64,000 nt of DNA, from NCBI GenBank assembly GCA_947247005.1, contig OX365947.1, positions 6,925,030 through 6,989,029 of the forward strand. Reading direction: 5' to 3'. Shown here piece by piece: positions 26,455-37,220 of this stretch. Every line of letters begins with the position of its first letter. The stretch's first letter is position 1. Source of the DNA: Spisula solida. Its lineage: Eukaryota > Mollusca > Bivalvia > Venerida > Mactridae. Made by a program: the position numbers and the translations under genes. Under the pieces are notes generated by a model. The model made no database searches, was not told where the DNA came from, and saw nothing but the letters and a program-made list of their open reading frames with translations.

Positions 26455-26915
26455 GTACAAGGGTATGTTCGTAACGTCTGTTCCGCACACTGTTCTGGAT
26501 GTTCTACTGCGAACAACTTACAAACAAAAGGGAACTGTCCTGGACAGTGTGACGAATGTTCTACCCCAAACACCTTACGAACAAAACGGAACAGATAGTA
26601 AAATGTTTAAGATGACCAACATTGTAGTTGCAGCAGTAATATTGGAAGAAGAAATTTGCATGTGGATCTATTTAAATGTGACTGTTTGCCTGTAATGGCC
26701 CATAATTGGAAAATAAATTTATTATATTCTATTTTATGACACAAGCGACCTTTGTTCTTGCTGTTATCACCTGACTGTTCTGGCTGCACCACCTCTGTGG
26801 CGGGCACAGATAGAACATGTTCCGAACAGTGTTCCGAACAGTGTTCCGGTTTGTTCGCAAGTGTGTTCCACTGTCCGGGATGTGCGGAACAGCATTACGA
26901 ATGTGTCCATAGTGT
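26455..26915. mobile_element. Fold-back element between Sat2 and Sat3
   Basis: The two ends are imperfect inverted repeats of about 70 bp. The left arm begins near 26,468 with TTCGTAACGTCTGTTCCGCA; the reverse complement of the right arm reads TTCGTAATGCTGTTCCGCAC and ends near 26,901. Both arms then reach a GCGAACAA stretch. Repeated TGTTCCGAACAG motifs lie inside the right arm (26,818-26,850). A 76-codon open frame at 26,465-26,695 starts within the left arm and resembles nothing I recognise. Upstream is a TATA-like TATATATAAATG (26,396-26,407) and downstream an AATAAA (26,712), but I see no other evidence for a gene. I call a non-autonomous inverted-repeat element. Confidence 0.6.
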
Positions 26916-26997
26916 TACCAAATCATGCGTACAAAATTTATACACATTTATAACTCGTTTGTACGTTTAATTACCCTCATCATGTACTTATTGATGG

Positions 26998-27532
26998 TCA
27001 ATAATCGAGTTATTTATGGCCTAGCTATATCTAGATCCCTGCTCAATAATCTAGTTATTTACGGCCTAGCTATATGTAGATCCCTGCTCAATAATCGAGT
27101 TATTTACGGCCTAGCTATATGTAGATCCCTGCTCAATAATCGAGTTATTTACGGCCTAGCTATATGTAGATCCCTGCTCAATATTCGAGTTATTTACGGC
27201 CTAGCTATATGTAGATCCCTGCTCCATAATCCAGTTATTTACGGCCTAGCTATATGTAGATCCCTGCTCAATAATCGAGTTATTTACGGCCTAGCTACAT
27301 GTAGATCCCTGCTCAATAATCGAGATATTTACGGCCTAGCTATATGTAGATCCCTGCTCAATAATCGAGTTATTTACGGCCTAATTACATGTAGATCCCT
27401 GCTCAATAATCGAGTTATTTATGGCCTAGCGACATGTAGATCCCTGCTCAATAATAGAGTTATTTACGGCCTAGCTACATGTACATCGCTGCTCGTTATT
27501 TACGGCCTAGCTAGATCCCTGCTCAATAATCG
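26998..27532. repeat. Sat3: 45-bp tandem array
   Basis: About 12 copies of TCAATAATCGAGTTATTTAC followed by GGCCTAGCTATATGTAGATC and CCTGC. The last unit but one is shortened by an internal deletion near 27,490. The unit is unrelated in sequence to Sat1 although both are 45 bp. A 219-codon frame (26,925-27,584) crosses the array with a 15-residue repeat (NNRVIYGLAICRSLL). It is a by-product of the period and I do not call it a gene. Confidence 0.95.
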
Positions 27533-27711
27533 GAAGAAGAAGATTGAAATGAGTATTTATAATTATGTTTTGCTTAGACAATAATGGTATTCACAGCCCT
27601 AACAAATGGAATTGAAGGAAATAATTGGGCTAAATAGCTTTTGTGAAATAGACACAATTAAACAGGTCAGATACTACATCTGTGGTTTGAGAGCCAAACT
27701 TAGTTTTGCGG
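27533..27711. other. Short spacer between Sat3 and Sat4
   Basis: About 180 bp of non-repetitive AT-rich sequence without a recognisable coding or structural feature. Confidence 0.5.
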
Positions 27712-28882
27712 CAACACTGACCGGGTGATGAGTTCTAGTACATGTATATTATCAACACTGACCCGGGTGATGAGTGCTCGTACATGTATATAATCAACAC
27801 TGACCCGGGTGATGTGTGCTCGTACATATATATAATCAACACTGACCTGGGTGATGAGTGCTACTACATGTATATAATCAACACTGACCCGAGTTATCAG
27901 TTCTTGTACATGTATATAATCAACACTGACCGGGTGATCAGTTCTTGTACATGTATATAATCAACACTGACCCGAGATATCAGTTCTTGTACATGTATAT
28001 AATGATTATAATCAACACTGACCGGAGTTATCAGTTCTTGTACATGTATATAATCAACACTGACCCGGGTGCTGAGTTCTCGTACATGTATATAATCAAC
28101 ACTGACTTGAGTGATGAGTTCTCGTACATGTACATAATCAACACTAGCCCGGGTGATGAGTTCTCATACATGTATATAATCAACACTGACCCGGGTGCTG
28201 AGTTCTCGTACATGTATATAATCAACACTGACCCGGGTGATGAGTTCTCATACATGTATATAATCAACACTGACCCGAGTGATCAGTTCTCGTACATGTA
28301 TATAATTAACACTGACCCGAGTTATCAGTTCTTGTACATGTATATAATCAACACTGACCGGGTGATGAGTTCTCATACATGTATATAATCAACACTGACC
28401 GGGTGATGAGTGCTCGTACATGTATATAATCAACACTGACCCAGGTGATGAGTGCTCGTACATGTATATAATCAACACTGACCCAGGTGATGAGTGCCCG
28501 TACAAGTATATAATCAACACTGACCTGAGTGATCAGTTCTCCTACATGTATATAATCAACACTGACCCGGGTGATGAGTGCTCCTACATGTATATAATCA
28601 ACACTGACCCTAGTGATGAGTTCTCGTACATGTATATAATCAACACTGACCCTAGTGATGAGTTCTCGTACATATATATAATCAGCACTGACCCGGGTGA
28701 TGAGTTCTCATACATGTATATAATCAACACTGACCGGAGTGATCAGTTCTCGTACATGTATATAATTAACACTGACCCGAGTTATCAGTTCTCGTACATG
28801 TATATAATTAACACTGACCCGAGTTATCAGTTCTTGTACATGTATATAATCAACACTGACCCGGGTGATGAGTTCTCGTACT
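27712..28882. repeat. Sat4 array, left block (42-bp unit)
   Basis: About 28 copies of ATGTATATAATCAACACTGA followed by CCCGGGTGATGAGTTCTCGT and AC. Common variants are CCGAGTTATCAGTTC and a 41-bp form with a single C less (CTGACCGGGTG). That 41-bp form breaks the open frame several times, which argues against coding. Each unit has a TATATAA box-like string and the palindrome TACATGTA. Confidence 0.95.
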
Positions 28883-29032
28883 TATAGAATAATACATGGC
28901 TGAGCAGTGCCATTGAGTGATAATCGCCCCGGTAGGTTGATAATTGCCAGAGGGCACTAGCCCGAGGGCAATTATAATCTACCTGGACGATTATCACTCA
29001 ATGGCACTGCTCAGCCATTCATTGTTCTGTAT
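28883..29032. mobile_element. Hairpin (fold-back) element interrupting Sat4
   Basis: A near-complete palindrome. The left arm GGCTGAGCAGTGCCATTGAG plus TGATAATCG (from 28,897) pairs without mismatch with the right arm that ends near 29,017. Weaker outer pairing (TATAGAATAATAC with GTATTATACAGAAC on the other strand) extends to about 28,883 and 29,032. Inside, GGTAG, ATAATTGCC and GGCAATTAT, CTACC continue the stem to an apical loop near 28,950. The left end abuts the Sat4 repeat exactly, so the element sits at a Sat4 break point. It encodes no protein and looks like a MITE of the palindromic kind. Confidence 0.8.
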
Positions 29033-29570
29033 AATACTTATGTCGTTGTGTTTTCATTAAAACTACTCATTTAAGAAACCATTTACAAGACATGACGTGT
29101 TCCGTAATTGATAGACAAACCCATCGTCGTTTTAGAACTTGTCAAACTTGGATCTATTCACGTAGATCTAGCACTTAAATTATCCGCAATATATTGTTAT
29201 TATAAAACGGAAACATATCATACGGGTTTTCATTTTTTTAGTTAGAATATTTGCTACATTCTGGTGTATGGTTTGATGCAAAATTCTGAAAAAAGTTGTT
29301 TTTCACATTTTGGGAAGAACATAAGTATCTCAGTGTATTATGTTTAGATCCAGTAAACACGGATTTAATGTCTATAATTTAGCAAATAGGTGCATAGAAC
29401 CATCAGATCAAGGATTGATACAATTTTGAAATGCGCCATCTTGCATGTCCAAATCTATCAATCTGGTTTGCAAATGATTCAAGAAGGCCTACGTTACGCT
29501 TGGCGCCGGCCACTTTGAGATGCAAATGACGTAACGTTGTGCGTGTATGTCTTCCAAGGGCTTTTATCAG
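29033..29570. other. Unique spacer inside the split Sat4 array
   Basis: About 540 bp of unique AT-rich sequence between the hairpin element and the resumption of Sat4. It has no open frame of note. A CpG-containing patch near 29,490-29,540 (TACGTTACGCTTGGCGCCGG) stands out slightly from the AT-rich background. I see no gene. Confidence 0.5.
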
Positions 29571-30461
29571 TATATAATCAACACTGACCCGAATGATGAG
29601 TTCTCGTACATGTATATAATCAACACTGACCCGAGTGATCAGTTCTTGTACATGTATATAATCAACACTGACCCGGGTGATCAGTTCTCGTACATGTATA
29701 TAATCAACACTGACCCGAGTGATCAGTTCTCGTACATGTATTTAATCAACACTGACCAAGGTGATGAGTTCTCGTACATGTATATAATCAACACTGACCG
29801 GGTGATGAGTGCTCGTACATGTATATAATCAACACTGACCCGGGTGATGAGTTCTCGTACATGTTTATATCAACACTGACCTGGGTGATGAGTTCTCGTA
29901 CATGTATATAATCAACACTGACCCGAGTGATCAGTTCTCGTACATGTATATAATCAACACTGACCAGGGTGATGAGTTCTCGTACTTGTATATAATCAAC
30001 ACTGACCCGGTCGATGAGTTCTCGTACTTGTATATAATCAACACTGACCCGGTCGATGAGTTCTCGTACATGTATATAATCAACACTGACCCGGGTGATG
30101 AGTGCTCGTACATGTATATAATCAACACTGACCCGGGTGATGAGTGCTCGTACATGTATATAATCAACAGTGACCCGGGTGATGAGTTCTCGTACATGTA
30201 TATAATCAACACTGACCCGGGTGATGAGTTCTCGTACATGTATATAATCAACAGTGACCCGAGTGATCAGTTCTCGTACATGTATATAATCAACACTGAC
30301 CCGGGTGATGAGTTCTCGTACATGTATATAATCAACACTGACCCGGGTGATGAGTTCTCATACATGTATATAATCAACACTGACTGGGGTGATGAGTTCT
30401 CGTACATGTATATAATCAACACTGACCCGGGTGATTAGTTCTCGTACATGTATATAATCAA
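29571..30461. repeat. Sat4 array, right block (42-bp unit)
   Basis: About 21 copies of the same 42-bp unit as the left block, in the same orientation. The two blocks share the same variant forms, so they were one array that was split or are two blocks of one family. The unit ends at the sequence TATATAATCAATTTATC. Confidence 0.95.
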
Positions 30462-30733
30462 TTTATCATACAAAACTTTATAAAATTAACTGCAATAGAT
30501 AGTACAAACTCGGACAGGGTAAACAGCACGCAACTGAAACAGCCAATAAATTGAGTCACAATGCAATATTTCTGTTTCCTATTACTTTATAATTATATAC
30601 GAGATATATATATATATATATAATCAAATATACAAGGATCAAAACTACAATCGATCCTGGTTTAGTTAAAATGGCTTCAGTTACAGTTCCTTAAAACAAA
30701 ATGGCATTGGCAATATATTTGTTCAGTTAGCTT
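30462..30733. other. Spacer with a short TA microsatellite
   Basis: Unique AT-rich sequence containing a short TA dinucleotide run at about 30,605-30,622. No coding potential seen. Confidence 0.5.
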
Positions 30734-31335
30734 TAAAGAAACTACATGGTAGATATTTCAGCTTTTTTAAAAGCTGAATCTAGGTCTTCCGCTTTTTTGA
30801 TAGCTGAATCTAGGTCTTCCGCTTTTTTGATAGCTGAATCTAGGTCATCTGCTTTTTTGATAGCTGAATCTAGGTCTTCCGCTTTTTTGATAGCTGAATC
30901 TTGGTCTTCCGCTTTTTTGATAGCTGAATCTAGGTCTTCCGCTGTTTTGATAGCTGAATCTAGGTCTTCCGCTTTTTTGATAGCTGAATCTTGGTCTTCC
31001 GCTTTTTTGATAGCTGAATCTAGGTCTTCCGCTTTTTTGATAGCTGATACTTAGGAAACAAAACTATTTATTATTTTGGCGTGGGGTCTATAAAGCCTCA
31101 AAATCCTGGGGTCTAAAAAGTCTTGGGGTTGAATAGTTCTAGGGTTGGTGTTGTATAGGACTTGCATTTCTGGACTTTCAGCGGATTTAAAGTTAAGATG
31201 CAGTTTCTCGTTCAGTTTTATGTTTGGCATTTTGCCGTGTGATTGTGGTCTGTATTATTTCTGTTTTCTGTGCTCGGCTGTTTCATTTTCTTGCTGCCTT
31301 CTGTGTCTGGTCTTTTTATTATCTTTTTTTAAGGT
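30734..31335 (+). mobile_element. Dispersed element (family T) with internal minisatellite
   Basis: The segment 31,160-31,335 (GGACTTTCAGCGGATTTAAA, then GTGATTGTGGTCTGTATTAT, then TGCTGCCTTCTGTGTCTGG) matches the reverse complement of 60,240-60,420 and part of 36,690-36,780. The 30-bp array at 30,761-31,047 matches the internal motif of the 60-kb copy (TTTTTGACAGCTGAAACTTA on its reverse strand), so the array and the 3' part belong to one element. No protein is encoded. The class is unknown. Confidence 0.6.
30761..31047. repeat. Sat5: 30-bp minisatellite
   Basis: About 9.5 copies of GCTTTTTTGATAGCTGAATC followed by TAGGTCTTCC. It is an expanded internal motif of family T, since a few diverged copies of the same motif occur unexpanded at 60,400-60,510 on the opposite strand. 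The 10-residue open repeat (AFLIAESRSS) is a period artefact. Confidence 0.93.
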
Positions 31336-31984
31336 ACATTGTGTGTACCAATACATACATACATGTTAGTACATTGTGTATACCAATACCTACATACATT
31401 TTAGTACATTGAGTGTACCAATACCTACATACATGTTAGTACATTGAGTATACCAATACATACATACATGTTAGTACATTGTGTGTACCAATACATACAT
31501 ACATGTTAGTACATTGAGTATACCAATACCTACATACATGTTAGTACATTGTGTGTACCAATACCTACATACATGTTAGTACATTGTGTGTACCAATACC
31601 TACATACATGTTAGTCATTGAGTGTACCAATACTTACATACATGTTAGTATATTGTGTGTACCAATACCTACATACATGTTAGTACATTGTGTGTACCAA
31701 TACCTACATACATGTTAGTACATTGTGTATACCAATACTTACATACATGTTAGTACATTGTGTGTACCAATACCTACATACATGTTAGTACATTGTGTGT
31801 ACCAATACCTACATACATGTTAGTCATTGAGTGTACCAATACTTACATACATGTTAGTACATTGTGTGTACCAATACCTACATACATGTTAGTACAGTGT
31901 GTGTACCAATACCTACATACATGTTAGTACATTGTGTATACTAATACTTACATAAATGTTAGCACATTGGGTGTACCAATACTT
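31334..31984. repeat. Sat6: 35-bp tandem array
   Basis: About 18-19 copies of GTACATTGTGTGTACCAATA followed by CCTACATACATGTTA. It begins directly after the T-stretch (CTTTTTTTAAG) that ends the family T element. Two units lack two bases (TTAGTCATTGAGTG). The unit has a small inverted pair (GTACA / TGTAC). Confidence 0.94.
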
Positions 31985-32002
31985 ATACAGGCTAATGCAC
32001 CT

Positions 32003-32520
32003 TAGTTTTTAGCTAAACTGTCACATAGTGACAGGGTGACCTTTGTGATCACTCTTCGTCTGTCGTCCGTCCATAATTGCTTGTGAACACACTAGAGGTA
32101 ACAGTTATGACCCAATCTTCATGAAACTTTATCATGTTTGTCTCTATGAAATCTAGGTCAAGGTAGAAACTGGATCATGTGGGGACAAAAACTAGGTCTC
32201 TATGTCAAATCTTAGAAAAAGCTTGTGAACGCATTAGAGGACACATGTATGACCTATTCGTCTAGAAACTTGGTTAGAATGTTTGTCTCTATGAAATCTA
32301 TGTCAAGTGCGAAACTGGTTCATGTGGGGTCAAAAACTAGGTCATTAGGTTAAATCTTACAAAGAGCTTGTGAACACGCTAGATGCAACAGTTATGGCCC
32401 AATCTTCATGAAACTTGGTCAGAATGTTTGTCTCTATGAGATCTAAGTTAAGTGTGATATTGGGCTAACTGGGATCAAAAATAGGTCACAAAGTCAAATC
32501 AAAGGCACTAGAGGTCAAAA
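32003..32520 (+). mobile_element. Dispersed bivalve-type repeat with three tandem core units
   Basis: After a header (AGCTAAACTGTCACATAGTG, then CTGTCGTCCGTCC) come three diverged tandem core units of about 142-145 bp starting at 32,080, 32,222 and 32,367. Each opens with GCTTGTGAACRC and contains CAATCTTCATGAAACTT or a variant, and TCTCTATGAAATCTA. A head followed by a few tandem core units is the architecture described for non-autonomous 'pearl'-like (Helitron-related) elements of bivalves. That family assignment is from memory of architecture, not from a search. Confidence 0.6.
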
Positions 32521-33187
32521 ATTGTGTCTAATCTATCAATATGAGTTATCTGATGTAAATAACAAAGTCGCTGGTTAGGACTATAATGGACTAAGTGATC
32601 TATATAATAATAAAAATTATATTTATAGATCTAGTAATTATGTAATAGGGTTAAGAAAAACCTCATAGTCATGAATAAACAAGTCATGCTCTGTGATTTA
32701 ATTTTTAGTTCTTGGATAATTTAGAACTGTGTCTTAGATTTATTTTTCTCTCTGAACCATGTTAATAATGTAAAACCATGTAAATCTCTTCTCTCGTTGC
32801 TATGGTGACCAATTTCGGAAGAGCATCCATATTGAGAAAACGATCGAGGAGTAAGTGGTTAAAAACCGTAGCTATATTTCTCTGCAAGCTAACATTCACG
32901 GTTTAGATATATTTCATTAAAATAAGAATATAATTCTAAAATGTGATACAATATTCATAAATGTACGTCAAAAACTCATCAAATACCAGGCGCGTTGCTA
33001 GCCCTATAATCATGTGGATTCACTATTGTGCTAGGTGGTCGAGGCATGCTCCTCCGGACATAGCACCTTGAGAACGCAGCGTTCTCAATGTGCTTTGTTT
33101 AGTTCTTAAGAACATTAATTTGTAAATAAACGATGTATTGTAAATACATTGTAGAGTACTTCTCTGTTCAAAATAAAGCTAAAATAT
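32521..33187. other. Intergenic sequence, nothing recognised
   Basis: AT-rich unique sequence. The only motif of note is an RFX X-box-like GTTGCTATGGTGAC at 32,796-32,809. The start of the large inverted-repeat element follows at about 33,188. Confidence 0.45.
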
Positions 33188-34705
33188 ACTAAACGGATTT
33201 AAAAACGCGACACTGGGGTGTGTTGTTTTATAGACATTTCGAGTTAATGCTAATATTCGAATAGTGCAGATTAAATGTATATGTATTGGCGTCATTTTGG
33301 TACCAAGATGATACAAATCAGATGAGTATTAACAAATATATAGTACAATCAATACGTCGACCCAGAAAACAAAAGTCACATTCTGACAAATTGGCAATAC
33401 ACTAAGCAAGTCTTAAAAGAGTGCATGTATATATTTGCCCATAGCTCGGTCAATACGTGTTTGATCTTGCTGAAATGTTCAACGTACGTAGCTTGGATAT
33501 GTAAAATTACATTATAGCATAAAAACGGTGATTTTGCCCATACGTTAACGGGAAGAAAACCAGGCGTAAACATAAAGATTCACGCGCTGTTAACGTCCAG
33601 TTTTACGTATGCTCATTTCAGGGCCGCGCCTGCGACTATAAACGTTATACAGCGTCATATGAACAGTAATTCCCATTTTATTTCTGCCGACTTATTAATT
33701 TTCTATAAGATTTAAACTATAAATTTAAACAAATCCGCAGTATCCATGTTTTCTTGGTATTTGCCGATCCCGGAAGTCGACGCGCATAACAATAATTGGT
33801 ATGACGTTACGTTTGTTTTCGCGACGTCGCCACTAAATCTCCCGCCAAAATATCATTATTTTGAAATAAAAACGCATTAATTGATGTTTTGTATGCTATA
33901 ATAGCGTTTACGCATGCTTTTTCGCGTTATAACATATGCAGAGTTCCTCGGGAGCGTTGGTGCCCTCGCCCTGGCGGGCTTGGGCACCAACCGTCCCTCG
34001 GGACTCTGCAGATGTTATAGCCCGAAAAAGCATGCGTTAACCCTACAATTCAATTGATTTTATTACCACCTGATAATATTTTTAACAAACAGAATAAACA
34101 AAAGATGGCCCTAGCAAATGCAAATGTCACACATTTTTTTCGTGTGTTCATCGTGTGTTCGTTGGGTGCTTGTCAGGTTGGTAATGCAGCTATATTCCTA
34201 CTTCATGATTAAGTTCGAGTTCAAGTGTATGTATATATCATGACAACAGAAATAAACAAAACAATGATAAGAATAAAGCACAATTTAGGTTTGCTATTTC
34301 ACACTTTTTAATAAAAATGCAATTTCTTACATGTTTATCTCCCCTTGACAATAAAACAGTATGCAGGTCTTTGAGACAACGGTGTGTTGCATTGTTACAA
34401 GGTATCTTTCCTGCACCAATGTTTTCGTGTTATATAGACACATTTTAAATAAAGTTGAATACACCATTTATTATATTACATTTAGTTTAGAATTTGGATA
34501 TAAAAACGTCACTTTTGTTTTCTGCACCAACGTCTTATTCGTGCGATAATTTAGTTAATACTCGTTGGATTTTATTAAGTTTGGTATCAAAATGACGCAA
34601 TTGAATGAGCCGTTAAGAATATACAAAGACATTGTGTATGAGAATTTATTTTCCTAAAATATACCAACATATCCAAGTGTCGCGTTTTTAAATCCGTTAA
34701 CCATA
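33188..34705. mobile_element. 1.5-kb element with about 200-bp inverted terminal arms
   Basis: The left arm (33,188-33,390) and right arm (about 34,505-34,705) are imperfect inverted copies. Matched blocks are ACGGATTTAAAAACGCGACA, GCGTCATTTTGGTACCAA (right arm GCGTCATTTTGATACCAA on the reverse strand), GAGTATTAAC, and CAGAAAACAAAAGT. The interior has no transposase-like frame; the longest frames are about 60 codons. A second palindrome (33,906-34,041) is nested inside. This is a non-autonomous DNA-transposon-like or fold-back element. Confidence 0.7.
33906..34041. mobile_element. Hairpin element nested in the 1.5-kb element
   Basis: A palindrome with a stem of about 58 bp. The left arm ACGCATGCTTTTTCG, then TATAACAT, TGCAGAGT, CGGGA and GTTGGTGCCC pairs with GGGCACCAAC, TCCC, CGGGACTCTGCA, ATGTTATA and CGAAAAAGCATGCGT. 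The loop is about 13 bases (TCGCCCTGGCGGG), and G+C content is well above the surroundings. A transcript would form a long near-perfect dsRNA hairpin. No coding capacity. Confidence 0.85.
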
Positions 34706-35439
34706 TAAATCAACAAATGTAGATCTACGAGTCCCATTTTATTATGTCCACAAAATCTTCAGATAGGCTCATAGAAGTCTAGTTGCCCTTCCCTTTTCAG
34801 GGCAGCAAAGTTCTTTCTGTATGATAGCATTGTCAACCAATGACTTTATTACCAATGACTACCCAACAGCAACCATGCAACATGACGATAAAGAAAACCT
34901 CATGATGTTACACCTTGCTCTAGATACTAGTAGCACTTTGAAAAATGGAAGGTTATAATAAAGTGATGTATGCCACTTTTAAAGTGAAGAGTAGGTCCAC
35001 ATAACTTGTCCAGTACATAGATTATGCAGACGGGGTCGGTTCATCTTTTCTTCTCCAGCAACAGCGTACTTGCCCGTCTCTTCTTGAGATTACCGATTTG
35101 CTGCACTGCAGCACTGGGTTGAGTAAGTTTCTAACTTGTGCTTCTCTGCAGGCGTACACGTCATGATTCAAGTTATTGACTTTGCAGTGAACATTGCTAA
35201 TGAAACTAGTTGTTATATCGTCACAATAATATCAGCAAGCCTTTAATATATTAGTTGAAATGAAACGTTGTCATTATTTTATATCTCTGTAAGAAGGTTT
35301 ATTTGTATGGGGAAGTTACAAAGATTTAAACATTCATAAAAACTTGATGATGATAATAATGGTGTAGTATTGTTCTACAAACAACATCAAACTTTGCTTA
35401 AGCATTATATGTAAGCCTCGATTTCGTGTTTCGAGTGCG
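34706..35439. other. Intergenic sequence, nothing recognised
   Basis: Unique AT-rich sequence. I see no gene, repeat or RNA structure that I can support. Confidence 0.45.
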
Positions 35440-35660
35440 CATGAGCGTGAATATATAATTTATAGTCCTCGGAGAGTGGGAGGGGTCGCAGGTTTAATTC
35501 GTTGCCGACTCATAAAACAAAATACACTTAGTATGAAAGGGAAAGCTGGTTTCTGTCTCTCATACATTCCTGAAGAAGGATACCATCAGAAATGAGGCGT
35601 CGAAAGTGATCAATATAAGTTGTAAGAAATCGACTTAAATATACGTGTGTATAAGTATAA
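35440..35660 (+). mobile_element. SINE family S2, copy 1 (diverged)
   Basis: A tRNA-like head relic (GGTCGCAGGTTTAATTCGTT, B-box like) is followed by a body (AAGCTGGTTTCTGTCTCTCA, then AGAAATGAGGCGTCGAAAGT and GATCAATATAAGTTG). This body aligns with the copy at 49,040-49,310 (AAGCTGGCTTCTCTTCTCTC, then AGGAATGAGGTGTTTAGAGT and GATTAATATAAGTTG). Same order and orientation in both copies. Class SINE is inferred from the pol III-like head and size. Confidence 0.6.
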
Positions 35661-36417
35661 GATAAATCATTATCTCTTAGCGTAAAGAAGTTATTTACAG
35701 TAAACTGCCTTGAACAACCATCTTGCGAAGAATAAAAGCAATCAACATGTGAGATGTTTTTTATGGAACGCCATAGCTGTCTTTGGTTGACGCTTGTCAT
35801 GTTGACTTGTCGTAAAATAAAGTCTTTAATATTACTCAAAGAATGAAGCTTTGAATTGACAAACTTTGAGTAGTACATGCATATACGTATATGTACAAAC
35901 ATAACTCGTATGACTGGGTTTGGACCTCAACAAGCGCGGGTTAAGACCAATAACCCAATTAGAAGTTGCTTACACGTCTTATAAAGCAATTACATATTGT
36001 CTCTTATGAGTGATGTTAAAATCCATATAGGTGATAAAGATTCGGAGTTTTAATTTGTATCTTTACTCTTTTAGTCTCATCCGTTGATTAATATTTTACT
36101 AAACAGATAATAGTAATGTTCGGTTAAATTGATGCAGGATTAAGGAAACCATGATGAGTACCTGTGGTGACTTTACATGTCCGCATTTGGTAATAAGCAT
36201 CCTGTAGGACCCGCAATGGTTGTTCCAATAGTTGATTAGTATCCTTTTTTCGCCTCGAAGAGTTTAATCTGCTAGTGATTGGTTACCCAGGGTTCTGGGA
36301 GTCACAATGTACATAGATGTATACATAATAATTATGACATAATACTAACAGAAATAAATAGGAATGTGTGCTGTTATGATCAAAACATTTTAGGGAAAAT
36401 CAAACGTTCGGGTAATA
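35661..36417. other. Intergenic sequence, nothing recognised
   Basis: Unique AT-rich sequence. A minus-strand frame of 124 codons covers 35,528-35,902, but its protein matches no family I know and half of it lies in the SINE copy, so I do not call it a gene. Confidence 0.45.
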
Positions 36418-36500
36418 TTTTAGCTCATCTGACCACAAATTGCTCATGATGACTTATTAAATCTGTTGTTCATCGTATAATTTTCAAGGTTTAACCCCAT
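36418..36500 (+). mobile_element. Short relic of a dispersed repeat
   Basis: The string TTTTAGCTCATCTGACCACA followed by AATTGCTCATGATGACTTAT resembles the opening of dispersed repeats common in bivalve genomes. Only about 80 bp is left and no second copy occurs in the window, so confidence is low. Confidence 0.3.
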
Positions 36501-36689
36501 AATATTTGATTTTGTACAATAGCATCAAACAAGGCTGCTTCGTATCTTTTGCATGTAAACTATATATGTGGTGTAGATTGTCCTTATGGTGCGTGGTGTC
36601 CAGTTGTTGTTTTCTCGTCACATGGCTCTCGTTCCGTTTTGGTTTGACTGGCTTAGTCGGCAGACTTTCGGGACGGGTTGTCGTGTTTT

Positions 36690-36780
36690 CAGTGCTTTGT
36701 GTGTTTTAAGTGTTTTCTGTGCTCGGCTGGTTAAGTTGAGTGCTGCCTTCCCTGTCTGACTTAATATAATCTTTTTTAAG
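36690..36780 (+). mobile_element. Family T fragment
   Basis: TTCTGTGCTCGGCTGGTTAA followed by GTGCTGCCTTCCCTGTCTG and a CTTTTTTAAG end matches 31,250-31,335 and the reverse complement of 60,235-60,310. This copy keeps only the 3' part of the element and has no minisatellite. Confidence 0.55.
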
Positions 36781-36879
36781 ATATCTTGAACTAAAAGTTA
36801 CTACATGTACCAGTCTGTCCCAATCTGACTGAAATGATTAATTACTTCGTTTTCCGCTGATTCCGAATATTACTCTTTT

Positions 36880-37110
36880 CGTTTATATTTTGGGAGGTTT
36901 TATCCCAAAATATCTAATTTTGAACAAGAGCCAGATAATACAATTTTGATATTTTAAACTGGATATTATGCCGTCCATTTTGAAATGGTTGCTATGGCAA
37001 CGATGCAACTCGATTTGAGTGGGTCTTATGAAAAAAATGTTTAATGGTTCAAGGAATGTTTGTACCAAGTTTGGTGGTTTCCTTAAAAAATAATGTTTTT
37101 TGGACATTTA
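36880..37110. other. Probable dispersed repeat with an RFX X-box-like palindrome
   Basis: The segment contains GTTGCTATGGCAAC at 36,988-37,001, a near-palindrome that fits the RFX-factor X-box consensus in 13 of 14 positions. The same 14-mer occurs at 46,810-46,823 inside a MITE. The surrounding text (ACCAAGTTTGGTGGTTTCCT) reads like dispersed repeat sequence, but I have no second full copy in this window. Confidence 0.35.
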
Positions 37111-37220
37111 TTTACAATACGTACAAGCAATGGAATACAGTTCTGTAGTTGTTGAAATACTCATCAATACTTACTAAATGATTTGGTAAAACGATGTTCG
37201 TGCAATACCAACTTCGTGTT

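Noticed and set aside
26925..27584. 219-codon frame over Sat3 as a repetitive secreted protein
   Set aside because: The start has a weakly hydrophobic stretch but no convincing signal peptide, and the frame is explained by the 45-bp period.
27742..30438. Frames MYIINTDPGDEFSY over Sat4
   Set aside because: Units shortened by one base break the frame repeatedly, and both strands are open.
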